Shown piece by piece: positions 1 to 8,122 of a DNA stretch of 18,698 nucleotides. Position 1 is the first letter of the stretch. Each line of letters begins with the position of its first letter. Source of the DNA: Candidatus Omnitrophota bacterium (GTDB taxonomy: Bacteria > Omnitrophota > Gorgyraeia > Zapsychrales > JANLHA01). The stretch covers positions 1 through 18,698 of the forward strand of contig JAHFFS010000008.1 in NCBI GenBank assembly GCA_023247815.1, in the 5' to 3' direction. The notes under the pieces are model-generated. The model was not told where the DNA came from. It saw only the letters and a list, made by a program, of their open reading frames with translations, and searched no databases. The position numbers and the translations under genes were made by a program.

Positions 1-1
1 C

Positions 2-433
2 ATTGGTTTTGTCAAAGATGTTAAAAGGCGGATTGAGATTTATCAGCAGTTGAAGACACTGCGAGCTGGCCTTCCGGTCATTTGCTCCCCATATGCCGTT
101 GTTTCAAAGCATGCTTCTGTGGGAGATGGAACAATCATCATGCATCAGGCGGTCATCAATGCTCAAGCCGTTGTTGGCTGCAATGTGATTGTCAATACCA
201 GTGCTGTGGTTGAACATGGAGCTCAGGTAGGAGACCATTGTCATGTTTCAACTGGGGCCATTGTGAATGGAGAGGCGATGCTGGGAAGCGAATCATTTAT
301 TGGAAGCAAAGCAGTGATTCATCAAAATTGTAGAGTCGTTTCACAGACCATCATTGGTGCCGGAGCCGTTGTTCATAAAGATATCAAAGAAAAGGGCTGT
401 TATGTTGGTGTTCCGGCCGTGAGGATCAGTTAG
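2..433 (+). CDS. NeuD/PglD/LegH-type sugar O- or N-acyltransferase, 5'-truncated by window edge
   Basis: The frame is open from base 2 without a stop, so the gene begins upstream; the TTG at 50 is internal. The visible 143 residues are a left-handed beta-helix of hexapeptide repeats (VSKHASVGDGT, VIVNTSAVVEHGAQVGDHCHVSTGA, ESFIGSKAVI, IIGAGAVVHKDI). This is the C-terminal half of the NeuD/PglD family; the N-terminal nucleotide-sugar-binding domain (about 70 residues) is lost off the edge. The His in VEHGAQVGDH sits where PglD has its catalytic base. Family members acetylate the 4-amino group of UDP- or GDP-diamino sugars (PglD, LegH) or O-acetylate sialic acid (NeuD). Its stop directly abuts the neuB-like start, which favours the nonulosonate role. 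LegH-like N-acetyltransferase is the more likely reading in this pathway, but sequence alone does not separate it from NeuD. Confidence 0.85.
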   Translation: MGFVKDVKRRIEIYQQLKTLRAGLPVICSPYAVVSKHASVGDGTIIMHQAVINAQAVVGCNVIVNTSAVVEHGAQVGDHCHVSTGAIVNGEAMLGSESFIGSKAVIHQNCRVVSQTIIGAGAVVHKDIKEKGCYVGVPAVRIS

Positions 434-1438
434 ATGAAAAGTGCTTTTATCATCGCCGAGGCTGGTGTCAATCATAATGGCGACTTTAAGCAGGCCCAGC
501 GGCTGGTTGATCTGGCTAAAGAGTCTGGGGCGGATGCCGTGAAGTTTCAGAGTTTTCGGGCCGGGGCGTTGGTGACGGAACAAGCGCAAAAGGCTGTTTA
601 TCAAAAGAAGAATTCTAATCCTCGGGAATCGCAGTATCAGATGTTAAAGAAACTTGAACTGAGCGAGGATCAGCATCGAATGCTAAAAGTTTATTGTCAG
701 CGTCGAAAGATTATTTTTTTATCGTCTCCTTTTGATTTGCAGAGTTTAGAATTTTTATTGGATTTGGGTGTTTCGAAAGTTAAGTTGGCCTCCTCGGAGA
801 TCAATCATCTGCCGCTTTTACGTAAGGCCGGGGCTTCAGGGAAAGAGATCATTTTGTCGACCGGGATGGCGGAATTGAAGGAAGTCAAACAGGCTATATC
901 GGTTTTGGTTGCCTCCGGACTCGCGAAAGAGAAGATCACGGTTCTGCATTGTCATACTCAATACCCAACGGTACCAGAGGATGTGAATTTGCTGGCGATT
1001 CCTACAATGAAAAAAGAATTGGGTGTGAAGGTTGGCTTTTCTGATCATACCATGGGGATAGAATTTTCGGTCGCTGCTGTTGCGCTTGGGGCAGTGATGA
1101 TTGAGAAACATCTGACCAGTGACCGACGGTTGGAAGGCCCAGATCATCAAGCTTCATTGGAACCGAAAGAATTCAAACAGATGGTGACCGCGATCCGTAA
1201 CATCTGCCGCGGGATGGGGGATGGGATCAAAAGGCCATCGAGAAGAGAATTGGTGATCCGTAAGGTTGCCCGCAAAAGCATTGTCGCGGCCTTTGATATC
1301 CGTAAGGGGGATGTTTTTAGCGAAGAAAATCTGACGATCAAGCGTCCGGAGCAGGGTTTGAGTCCGATGTTGTGGGACCGTGTTCTCAATCGGGTCGCTA
1401 AGAAAGGTTTTAAAAAAGATGATTTTATTGAAGTTTGA
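434..1438 (+). CDS. neuB: N-acetylneuraminate/legionaminate synthase (NeuB/LegI family)
   Basis: This enzyme condenses PEP with a free 2-acetamido hexose (ManNAc, or 2,4-diacetamido-trideoxymannose for LegI) to give a nine-carbon nonulosonic acid in the cytoplasm. The 334 residues match the family's usual length. The N-terminal TIM-barrel domain opens IIAEAGVNHNGD and carries FSDHTMG and EKHLT. The motif GPDHQASLEP (residues 235-244) is the NeuB/LegI form; pseudaminate synthases (PseI) usually show a Ser/Phe version, so PseI is unlikely. Residues about 278-334 form a SAF/antifreeze-like domain. The start ATG follows the upstream stop with no gap and has GAGGA at 421-425, 8 bases away. LegI is preferred over true sialic acid synthase because ptmE- and ptmA-like genes lie downstream. 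That preference is inference. Confidence 0.93.
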   Translation: MKSAFIIAEAGVNHNGDFKQAQRLVDLAKESGADAVKFQSFRAGALVTEQAQKAVYQKKNSNPRESQYQMLKKLELSEDQHRMLKVYCQRRKIIFLSSPFDLQSLEFLLDLGVSKVKLASSEINHLPLLRKAGASGKEIILSTGMAELKEVKQAISVLVASGLAKEKITVLHCHTQYPTVPEDVNLLAIPTMKKELGVKVGFSDHTMGIEFSVAAVALGAVMIEKHLTSDRRLEGPDHQASLEPKEFKQMVTAIRNICRGMGDGIKRPSRRELVIRKVARKSIVAAFDIRKGDVFSEENLTIKRPEQGLSPMLWDRVLNRVAKKGFKKDDFIEV

Positions 1439-1446
1439 GCGAGTTC

Positions 1447-2370
1447 ATGAAAAATAAAAAAACATATTTGGTGACTGGCGCGAGCGGATTCTTAGGCGGA
1501 GCGCTTGTGAGAAAATTTTTGCAGAATGGTCATCGGGTTGTCGGTGTCGTTCGCCGGTCCAGTGGTTTCTTGTCTAAGGAAGAACTCAAACATCCAGATT
1601 TCTCTTTGTTGAAGCTGGATCTTTTAAATAAAATGGAAGGAATGGTTTCAAAGATTGATGGTGTTTTTCATCTGGCAGGACAGAATCCCATTGCCGGAAA
1701 GCAGCTTGATTTTAGCCGATTTCTTGATGGAAACGTCACGACAACCCGCAATGTGATCGATTTTGCCGTCGCAAAAGAGGTCAAATTTTTTTGTTTCGTT
1801 TCAACCGGGTCGGTCTTCGGTAAAAAGCCTAAAGAAAAAGTTATTACTGAAAAGGAAGTGCCTGTTCCGACAGATTATTACGGACTTACGAAATACATCG
1901 CCGAACGATTGTGTGAGATATCGTTTAAAGGCAGTGCTACAAAGACCATTGTCATTCGGTTTCCTAATCTGTTTGGCATGCCGCTTAAGTCTGGCTTGTT
2001 GTTTGATATTTTTAATTCCGCGAAGCACAATGACCGCATCGAGCTTTTTAGCAAAGGTGAACGATATCGGACTTTTCTTTTTCGTGAGTCAGCAGTTCAA
2101 GCCCTCGTCCAGATCATCGATAAGTATCAGGAACTCGAGCCCTTTGAAATTTTTATGGCAGCCAGCGCGCAATCCTTGAAGATGAAAGAAATTGCTCAGA
2201 GCATTAAGCGTTTAGTGAAGTCTGATTCTAAGATTGAGCTTGTTGACCGCAACCCCCGCTATGATTGGGACGTCTTTATTGATACAAAAAGAATTCAGGA
2301 ACAGTTGGGTTTTAAAGCCCCTTCTTTAGAGAAGGAGTTCCAACTTTTTTACAAGGAACTGCAGTCATGA
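1447..2370 (+). CDS. NAD(P)-dependent nucleotide-sugar epimerase/reductase (extended SDR)
   Basis: An extended short-chain dehydrogenase acting on a nucleotide sugar. Residues 11-17 (GASGFLG) form the NAD(P) phosphate-binding loop and Y145-G-L-T-K149 is the catalytic YxxxK. Between them lies STGSVFG (119-125), where 4,6-dehydratases of the RmlB/GMD type normally carry the TDE-containing active-site loop. A 4-epimerase or 4-keto reductase is therefore more likely than a LegB-type dehydratase. The protein (307 residues from this start) is a usual epimerase length. A TTG at 1435 in the same frame would add four residues and overlap neuB; ATG 1447 is preferred because it is the better codon and begins directly before the beta-strand of the Rossmann fold. 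It is coupled to the following aminotransferase by an ATGA overlap. The product sugar is not predictable. Confidence 0.85.
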   Translation: MKNKKTYLVTGASGFLGGALVRKFLQNGHRVVGVVRRSSGFLSKEELKHPDFSLLKLDLLNKMEGMVSKIDGVFHLAGQNPIAGKQLDFSRFLDGNVTTTRNVIDFAVAKEVKFFCFVSTGSVFGKKPKEKVITEKEVPVPTDYYGLTKYIAERLCEISFKGSATKTIVIRFPNLFGMPLKSGLLFDIFNSAKHNDRIELFSKGERYRTFLFRESAVQALVQIIDKYQELEPFEIFMAASAQSLKMKEIAQSIKRLVKSDSKIELVDRNPRYDWDVFIDTKRIQEQLGFKAPSLEKEFQLFYKELQS

Positions 2371-3497
2371 AATACAACACGGTATTTCCTTATTTTTCTA
2401 AAGATGATATCGACACCATTTTAGGCCAATTTCGTGATGTTTTAGCGGGTAACGGGCTTTTAACAATGGGAAGTGCTGTTCAGGAATTTGAAAAGAATTT
2501 TGCGCATTATTTGGGGGTACCGTATGCGGTTGCCACAAATTCCTGCACGTCGGCGTTGGAGATTGCGTTGCGCTGCATCGAGTTTAATCCAGGAGATGAA
2601 GTCATTGTTCCGGTACAGACTTTCATTGCAACCGGTTCATGCGTTGTGAACAGCGGCGGTAAGGTTGTCTTTTGTGAGATTGATGAAAATTTTTTATTAG
2701 ATTTTGAAGATCTGAAACGAAGGATTACCTCTAAGACCAGGGCTGTTATGATGGTGCATTTTTGTGGGTTGATTCATCCGCAGATCATGCAGATCAAAGA
2801 TTTTCTTAAAAAGCGCGGAATCGTTTTGATTGAGGATGCCGCACACGCCCCGGGGGCAAAAATTGACGGTGTCTTTGCCGGAACCATCGGTGACATCGGT
2901 TGCTTCTCATTTTTTTCAACCAAAATCATCACAACCGGTGAAGGGGGTATGTTCACCACGCAAGATCAGGCGATGGCCAAAAAGGCGAGTAGCTTACGCA
3001 ACCGTGGTCTTGACGTTGATGCTGGCCGGGAAATTTATTCCCGCATGGGTGGCAACCGACGGATGTCTGAAATCCAGGGGATTTTAGGCCGACAGCATTT
3101 GAAATCTTTGGAGACTTTTCTTACCAGACGAAATCAATTGGCCGAGATTTATCGCGGCAAGCTGCGGTCTTTAGTCGATCGGAAGATCATCCGTTTTCAA
3201 GATGTTTCTCGAGGGGCGCGCCACGCTTATTGGCGGTTTTTGGTTTTTTTGCAAGCAACACCTATCACAAGAGATGTGATTCGGCAGAAAATGGCGGAAT
3301 CGGAAGTCGTGATTGACTGGCCGTATGACCCCATGCTTCCTTTTCAGCCGGTTTTTCAAAATCTTTATGGAACAAAGCCTGGAGATTTTCCGCGATCGGA
3401 AAATTTGAGTCAAATGCACTTTTGTCTGCCTTTGCATATGGGTTTGAACGAATCGGATATTGAATTCATCGCCGATCGATTGTTAGAGGTATTTTAA
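2367..3497 (+). CDS. DegT/DnrJ/EryC1-family PLP-dependent sugar aminotransferase
   Basis: Members transfer an amino group, usually from glutamate, to a keto group of a nucleotide sugar. The 376 residues match family length. Visible marks are the N-terminal NGLLTMGSAVQEFE segment, NSCTSALEIAL, GDEVIVPVQTFIATG, LIEDAAHAPGA (the Asp that binds the pyridine nitrogen) and FFSTKIITTGEGG with the PLP lysine at K186. All catalytic marks are intact. The start overlaps the upstream stop (ATGA), with AAGGA at 2353-2357. The protein looks more like the general 'FFSTK..TTGEGG' branch than the classical LegC subfamily, so it may aminate the product of the neighbouring epimerase rather than serve the nonulosonate route. 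If no LegC lies upstream of the window, it becomes the LegC candidate. Confidence 0.9.
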   Translation: MKYNTVFPYFSKDDIDTILGQFRDVLAGNGLLTMGSAVQEFEKNFAHYLGVPYAVATNSCTSALEIALRCIEFNPGDEVIVPVQTFIATGSCVVNSGGKVVFCEIDENFLLDFEDLKRRITSKTRAVMMVHFCGLIHPQIMQIKDFLKKRGIVLIEDAAHAPGAKIDGVFAGTIGDIGCFSFFSTKIITTGEGGMFTTQDQAMAKKASSLRNRGLDVDAGREIYSRMGGNRRMSEIQGILGRQHLKSLETFLTRRNQLAEIYRGKLRSLVDRKIIRFQDVSRGARHAYWRFLVFLQATPITRDVIRQKMAESEVVIDWPYDPMLPFQPVFQNLYGTKPGDFPRSENLSQMHFCLPLHMGLNESDIEFIADRLLEVF

Positions 3498-4541
3498 ATG
3501 CGTCCGTTAAGAATTTTGATCACAACCGTAGGGGGGCTGATCAGCCCCGATTTGATTGCCGCGCTCAAAAACAATGGGGAACGAGAAGTTTTTATCGTCG
3601 GGGTAGACTCGTTTGAGGCAGCGGTCGGCCGTTATTTTGTGGATGAATTTGTGCAAGTGGTCTTCAGTGGTGACGATGAAGAGGCTTTTGTCGAAGGGAT
3701 TAAAGAAATCATTGCGAAGAAACGCATTGATATCGTGGTCCCTTGCGGGAACGAAGACAATCTGGCTTTAGCCAAACATCGTGATGATTTGAAAGCGAAA
3801 GTTTTGGTTAATCAATATGATCATTTGCTTTGCGCCTTTGATAAAGCTGAGGTATACCAATTGTTAGCTCAGACCTTACCGCAAACAGCGCCGAAATATT
3901 TTGTGGTGCGAAACTATCAACAGTTTCAAAATGCCATCGATGAATTGGGGTTCCCTCAGAAAAAGGTTGTTGTGAAACCGGCCATGGGACGGGGAGGACG
4001 AGGAGTTTACATCTTGCGCGGCCAGTTTGATGCGCGTTCGGTTTTTTCTGAAAAACCAACACAGGAAATGCCTTTGGAATTTTTTGAGCGATTGTTAAAA
4101 GGGCCGTCGGAATTTGAGGAATTGATCGTGATGGAGCATCTTGATCCACCCTTCTTCAGCGTCTATTCGCTGATCGATGAGGCTAAGAAAACACGGATCG
4201 CTTTAACGCATATTCGAGAATGGGGCAACGCCTCACAGACGTTCCGAGGATTGGTTTATCATGATGACAAGCTCGAAAAACTGGCCGATGAAATCAACCG
4301 CGCATTTCATCTGTGTTATACCAGTAACATGGAATTGGCAACGGCCACAGATGGACGCGTTGTCTTATTTGATCTCAATCCTCGTCTTGGAGCGTCAAGC
4401 GGTGTGGATCAATCGATTGGTCTTAATTTTCCTTATCTAGCGGTTAAGACGTTGCTTCATGAGCCGTATGATGTCGATAAAGGAAAATTTGCGAAGCAGC
4501 GACGATTTGTTCGTTATTTTGAAAAGGTCTGGACTGAATGA
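3498..4541 (+). CDS. ATP-grasp ligase (carbamoyl-phosphate-synthase-like)
   Basis: ATP-grasp enzymes join a carboxylate to an amine or thiol through an acyl-phosphate. The 347 residues show a preATP-grasp Rossmann part (ILITTVGG; DIVVPCGNEDNLAL), a flexible glycine loop (VVVKPAMGRGGRGVYIL), the metal-binding glutamate in TSNMELATATDG, and DLNPRLGASSG (from residue 292) with the Asn/Arg pair of the ATP/Mg site. The organisation resembles single-domain CarB-like and PylC-like ligases; the substrate cannot be read. The gene starts immediately after the aminotransferase stop with AGAGG at 3485-3489 as ribosome site and overlaps the next gene by ATGA, so it belongs to the same cassette. I infer that it acylates an amino sugar with an amino or other organic acid. 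Confidence 0.82.
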   Translation: MRPLRILITTVGGLISPDLIAALKNNGEREVFIVGVDSFEAAVGRYFVDEFVQVVFSGDDEEAFVEGIKEIIAKKRIDIVVPCGNEDNLALAKHRDDLKAKVLVNQYDHLLCAFDKAEVYQLLAQTLPQTAPKYFVVRNYQQFQNAIDELGFPQKKVVVKPAMGRGGRGVYILRGQFDARSVFSEKPTQEMPLEFFERLLKGPSEFEELIVMEHLDPPFFSVYSLIDEAKKTRIALTHIREWGNASQTFRGLVYHDDKLEKLADEINRAFHLCYTSNMELATATDGRVVLFDLNPRLGASSGVDQSIGLNFPYLAVKTLLHEPYDVDKGKFAKQRRFVRYFEKVWTE

Positions 4542-5206
4542 AGGCGCCGAGCATGTTAAAGGTCCAGGCATTGTTATTTGATTTGGATAACACCCTCATT
4601 GATGAAGGACAATATTTTGACGCGGTCTTTGCTGAGTTTGCCAAACGCTGGAAAAAGGACGCAGTCGAGTTTCAATCGGCATTGGCTGAGTCCTTACGAA
4701 GAGCGAGTCGTGATATTTTCGGAGATGTTCTTAAAGCCGTGAATTTTTTTTCGACTGATCGACAGGCGGAACTTTTTCATTTGTATCAGACGATTGAGGC
4801 CAAGATTCGTTTTTATCCAGACGCGCAGGATCTGATCAGCTTCGCGCGGGATCGTCGGTGGAAGTTGGGAATTGTGACCAATGGGGTTGTTGCTGCCCAG
4901 AAAAATAAGATCAAATGTTTGGGAGCACAGGATATTTTTGATTGCATCATTTACGCGAGAGAATTTGGTAAGGAGAATGAAAAACCGGCAGCACGCCCAT
5001 TTCTTGAAGCGTTGCTGGCCTTGGGGGTCAATAACAACGAGGTTGTCTTCATCGGTGATCATTCGCAGAATGATATTCTGGGAGCAAAAAGAGTGGGTCT
5101 TAGAAATATTTTGTTGAACAGAAGTTCTGAAACAAATCCGCATGATGAGAATGCTGATATGTGCGTCAAGGATTTGCAACAGGTTAAAAATTTTTTGAAG
5201 GGGTAA
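4538..5206 (+). CDS. HAD-superfamily phosphatase (subfamily IA)
   Basis: All four HAD motifs are present. DLDNTL has the nucleophile D15 and general acid D17, IVTNG gives the motif II Thr, a lysine lies in FGKENEKPAARPF, and VFIGDHSQNDILGAKRVG is motif IV. A helical cap follows motif I, as in subfamily IA. At 222 residues it fits the NANP/haloacid-dehalogenase-like branch, which includes N-acylneuraminate-9-phosphatase and sugar-phosphate phosphatases. NeuB of bacteria normally uses the unphosphorylated sugar, so removal of a phosphate from another intermediate of the cassette is as likely as a role on a nonulosonate 9-phosphate. ATG 4538 overlaps the previous stop; ATG 4553, with GAAGG at 4540-4544, gives the more typical N-terminus MLKVQALLFDLDNTL and may be the true start. 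Confidence 0.85.
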   Translation: MKAPSMLKVQALLFDLDNTLIDEGQYFDAVFAEFAKRWKKDAVEFQSALAESLRRASRDIFGDVLKAVNFFSTDRQAELFHLYQTIEAKIRFYPDAQDLISFARDRRWKLGIVTNGVVAAQKNKIKCLGAQDIFDCIIYAREFGKENEKPAARPFLEALLALGVNNNEVVFIGDHSQNDILGAKRVGLRNILLNRSSETNPHDENADMCVKDLQQVKNFLKG

Positions 5207-5212
5207 GAACAT

Positions 5213-6385
5213 ATGAAAAGAAAAAAAGTTTTAGCGATCACTGGAATCCGTTCCGAATACGATATTCTCTATCCGGTGATTCGACGTCTGCGGGATGATA
5301 AGCATTTTGACGTTAAAGTTGTGGTTTGTGGCGCGCATTTGTCGGATTGGCATGGATTGACGTATAAGAAAATCATAGAAGATGGTTTTGAGATCGTTGA
5401 AAAAATTGATTACTTGCTCATGACCAACGAGAAAACCCAGCGGGCCAAGGGGATTGGGATCCTGACTTACGCTTTGACCCAGACGGTCGATCGAGAAAAT
5501 TCAGACTTCTTGTTGGTCGTTGGTGATCGTGAAGAGAGTTTGGCCACGGCCATTGTGGGGAATTATCTGGATAAACTGGTGGCCCATATCGGCGGGGGAG
5601 ATCCGGTTTTTGGCAACGCAGACGATCCCATCCGTTTTGCCACATCCAAATTGGCGCACATTCATTTCACAACGGCTCAGGTCTATGCGGAAAATCTTAA
5701 AGGAATTGGCGAGGATGCCTTCCGTACATTCTTCGTCGGGAATCCGGCTTACGAAAATATCCAAGGTGTTACGAGACTGAATTTGGAACAGATATCCGAC
5801 CGATTGAATTTTGATATCAAAGACCAAAGGTATCTTGTACTGCTCAAGCATCCATTATCTTCGCAGAAAGAAAAGAGTTTTCAGCAGATGAAAACAACAT
5901 TGGAGGCGGTCGATGAGTTTGCTCAGAAAAATCAGCTTAAGGTCATCGGCATTTATCCAAATACCGATCCAGGGGCTGTCGATATCTTAAACGTGATCAA
6001 CCGTTTTGAGCAATGTTCTCATATGCGTTTTTTTAAAACCCTGCCGAGAGATGTGTTTGTTAACATGATGCGCCACGCGTTGGTGCTCGTTGGGAATTCC
6101 AGCATGGGGATTTTAGAAGCGCCTTTTTATAAACTTCCCGTCGTCAATGTCGGTTTGCGCCAACAGGGAAGGTTGAACGCTGGGAATGTGGAGTTTGTGG
6201 ATTATCATAAGAATCATATTCAAGCGGCCATACGCAAGGCGTGTTTTGATCAAGAATACCGCAAGAAGGTCGCTCGGCTTCGAAATCCATTTTCGAATGG
6301 GGTTTCTTCAGAGCGGATTCGCAAAGTTTTAGAATCGATCGATTTGGAGGATAAGAAATGGTACGTCAAAAAATCACTATGCTAA
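5213..6385 (+). CDS. neuC: Hydrolysing nucleotide-sugar 2-epimerase (NeuC/LegG family)
   Basis: NeuC/LegG enzymes hydrolyse the nucleotide from a UDP- or GDP-GlcNAc derivative while inverting C2, releasing the free manno sugar used by NeuB. The 390 residues fit the WecB/NeuC GT-B-like fold. ITGIRSEYDILYPVIRRL is the typical N-terminus, G104-D105-R106-E-E is the family active-site segment, and H125 lies in HIGGGD. A DDPIRFATSKLAHIHF segment matches the NeuC branch rather than WecB. Near the end GNSSMGILEAP is the nucleotide-phosphate site. A good ribosome site (AAGGGGTAAGA) precedes ATG 5213. In this setting LegG (diacetamido-trideoxy substrate) is favoured over true NeuC because PtmE and PtmA relatives follow. 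This is inference from context. Confidence 0.92.
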   Translation: MKRKKVLAITGIRSEYDILYPVIRRLRDDKHFDVKVVVCGAHLSDWHGLTYKKIIEDGFEIVEKIDYLLMTNEKTQRAKGIGILTYALTQTVDRENSDFLLVVGDREESLATAIVGNYLDKLVAHIGGGDPVFGNADDPIRFATSKLAHIHFTTAQVYAENLKGIGEDAFRTFFVGNPAYENIQGVTRLNLEQISDRLNFDIKDQRYLVLLKHPLSSQKEKSFQQMKTTLEAVDEFAQKNQLKVIGIYPNTDPGAVDILNVINRFEQCSHMRFFKTLPRDVFVNMMRHALVLVGNSSMGILEAPFYKLPVVNVGLRQQGRLNAGNVEFVDYHKNHIQAAIRKACFDQEYRKKVARLRNPFSNGVSSERIRKVLESIDLEDKKWYVKKSLC

Positions 6386-7050
6386 AAAAGATTGTGGTTG
6401 TGTCGCCCCATCCCGATGATGAAACCTTGGGCTGCGGGGCAACGCTGTTAAAATTGAAAGACCAAGGTTCGCAAATCCATTGGTTGAACGTGACGAACAT
6501 GAAAAAGGAATACGGTTTTGCCCCGGCCCGCGTCTCACAACGGCAAAAGGAAATAGCCATGGTTAAACAGGCTTATCGATTCGATGATTTTATTGATCTT
6601 GGCCTGGAGCCGGCAGGGTTGGATGTTTATCCTTGCAAAAGTCTTGTTGAGAAAATCGTTAAAGTTTTTGCCGATATCGAACCCGATTCGGTTTTTTTGC
6701 CATTTTGTGATGACGCGCATTCGGATCATCGCGTTGTGTTTGCAGCCGCGTATAATTGCATAAAATCGTTTCGTTTTCCGTCGGTAGCGAAAGTGCTGAT
6801 GTATGAAACTTTATCGGAGACGGATTTTGCTCCAGCGATCAATGGCAGGGTTTTTGTCCCACAGGTATTTTCAGATATCACGGAACAGCTGGAAAAGAAG
6901 ATCAAAATCATGAAAATTTACAAAAGTGAAATTCATCCCCATCCTTTCCCGCGCAGCGAGGAAAATATCCGTGCCTTGGCCACTTTACGGGGAAGTGTTT
7001 TGGGAGCCAAGTATGCCGAAGCGTTTATGGTTCTCAAGGACAGGATTTGA
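6358..7050 (+). CDS. PIG-L/LmbE-family N-deacetylase
   Basis: A zinc-dependent deacetylase of the PIG-L (LmbE/MshB/BshB) family, which removes N-acetyl groups from sugars. The zinc and catalytic motif HPDDE lies at residues 18-22 and the second motif H121-S-D-H124 follows DDA, giving the usual His/Asp/His metal triad. The 230 residues are standard. The start overlaps the neuC-like gene by 28 bases, but GGAGG at 6346-6350, 7 bases upstream of ATG 6358, supports it; an internal ATG at 6379 is the alternative. Its place between neuC and ptmE suggests that it deacetylates an intermediate or product of the nonulosonate route, freeing an amine for another acyl group or amidine. The exact substrate is unknown. 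The fold and chemistry are well supported; the target is inferred. Confidence 0.9.
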   Translation: MVRQKITMLKKIVVVSPHPDDETLGCGATLLKLKDQGSQIHWLNVTNMKKEYGFAPARVSQRQKEIAMVKQAYRFDDFIDLGLEPAGLDVYPCKSLVEKIVKVFADIEPDSVFLPFCDDAHSDHRVVFAAAYNCIKSFRFPSVAKVLMYETLSETDFAPAINGRVFVPQVFSDITEQLEKKIKIMKIYKSEIHPHPFPRSEENIRALATLRGSVLGAKYAEAFMVLKDRI

Positions 7051-8120
7051 AAATGGAAAAACGAATTAAAAAACTTTTGGTGACACCAGAGATCCCCATT
7101 AAGGAAGCCATGAAGAAAATGGACATGAATGGGGAGAAAATTCTTTTTGTGATCGATAAATTGACCCAGCGATTTTTAGGCTCGTTGACGGATGGGGATA
7201 TCCGACGCTGGATCCTTTCTAATGGCAGTTTGCGGGAGAGTGTCCTCAAGGTTTTTAATCAAACTCCGCGCTGGGTGGATCAGGAATATAAGATTTCGCA
7301 GGTTAAAAAGATGATGTTAACGGATAAGCTCGAACAGATCCCAGTTGTTGACAATCAGGCAAAGCTCGTTGATGTCTTACTTTGGGAGAATGTCTTCAGT
7401 GGGAAGGTTGTCAAGGCCGACCGCAAGATCAAGATTCCGGTTGTGATCATGGCGGGAGGCAAGGGAACGCGTTTGGATCCATTTACCAGAATTTTACCCA
7501 AGCCGCTTATCCCCATCAATGGCGAAGCCATCATCAAATTGATCATGGATAAATTTTGGCAGTATGGGGTCGAGAAATTTTATATCTCGATCAATCATAA
7601 GTCGCGGATGATTCAGGCCTATTTTGAGGAACTGAGTGTTGAGTATCAGCTTGAATATATCACCGAGAATAAAGAATTGGGTACTGCGGGATGTCTTTGC
7701 CGCTTAAAAGGCAAGTTGCAGGAACCTTTGCTGGTCACCAATTGTGACATCATCATCGAGCATGATTATCGAGACATCTTGGATTTTCATAACAAACAGC
7801 AGTGCGATATCACAGTCATCGGTGCGGTGAAGCATTATACGATTCCCTACGGAATTTGTGAGATCAACAATGGTGGTGATATTCAAGACATCAAAGAAAA
7901 ACCGGAATATGATTTTTTGATCAGTACGGGGATGTATATTCTCAACCCCGCTGTGCTGGCATTGGTTCCTAAAGATCGCAAGTATCACATGACCGATTTG
8001 ATTGAGAAGGCGAAACAAAATGGAATGCGGGTAAAGATTTTTCCTGTTCATGAGAAGGCCTGGATCGATATCGGCGAATGGGACTTGTACCGTAAAGCGA
8101 TCAAGGCCTTAGGAGAATAA
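7047..8120 (+). CDS. ptmE: PtmE-type sugar-1-phosphate nucleotidyltransferase with N-terminal CBS domains
   Basis: Residues about 1-125 form a pair of CBS domains (e.g. KILFVIDKLTQRFLGSLTDG and LEQIPVVDNQAKLVDVL). From residue 135 a nucleotidyltransferase domain follows with MAGGKGTRLDPFTRILPKPL, carrying the glycine loop and catalytic Arg/Lys. This CBS plus transferase arrangement is the hallmark of PtmE of Campylobacter, which makes GDP-glucosamine from glucosamine-1-phosphate for legionaminic acid. The 357 residues match. Two starts are possible: TTG 7047, with AAGGA 6 bases upstream, and ATG 7053 two codons later. The gene overlaps PIG-L by 4 bases. CBS domains often bind adenosine nucleotides, so allosteric control of precursor flow is plausible, but no ligand can be read. 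GTP specificity is inferred from the family. Confidence 0.87.
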   Translation: MKMEKRIKKLLVTPEIPIKEAMKKMDMNGEKILFVIDKLTQRFLGSLTDGDIRRWILSNGSLRESVLKVFNQTPRWVDQEYKISQVKKMMLTDKLEQIPVVDNQAKLVDVLLWENVFSGKVVKADRKIKIPVVIMAGGKGTRLDPFTRILPKPLIPINGEAIIKLIMDKFWQYGVEKFYISINHKSRMIQAYFEELSVEYQLEYITENKELGTAGCLCRLKGKLQEPLLVTNCDIIIEHDYRDILDFHNKQQCDITVIGAVKHYTIPYGICEINNGGDIQDIKEKPEYDFLISTGMYILNPAVLALVPKDRKYHMTDLIEKAKQNGMRVKIFPVHEKAWIDIGEWDLYRKAIKALGE

Positions 8121-8122
8121 GA

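Noticed and set aside
434..1438. Pseudaminate synthase (PseI) as identity of the synthase
   Set aside because: The GPDHQASLEP motif is the NeuB/LegI form, and PseB/PseC/PseH/PseG-type genes are not seen.
4694..5212. Minus-strand open frame of 172 codons opposite the HAD gene
   Set aside because: Shadow of a gene that carries all four HAD motifs; no domain is visible in the antisense product.
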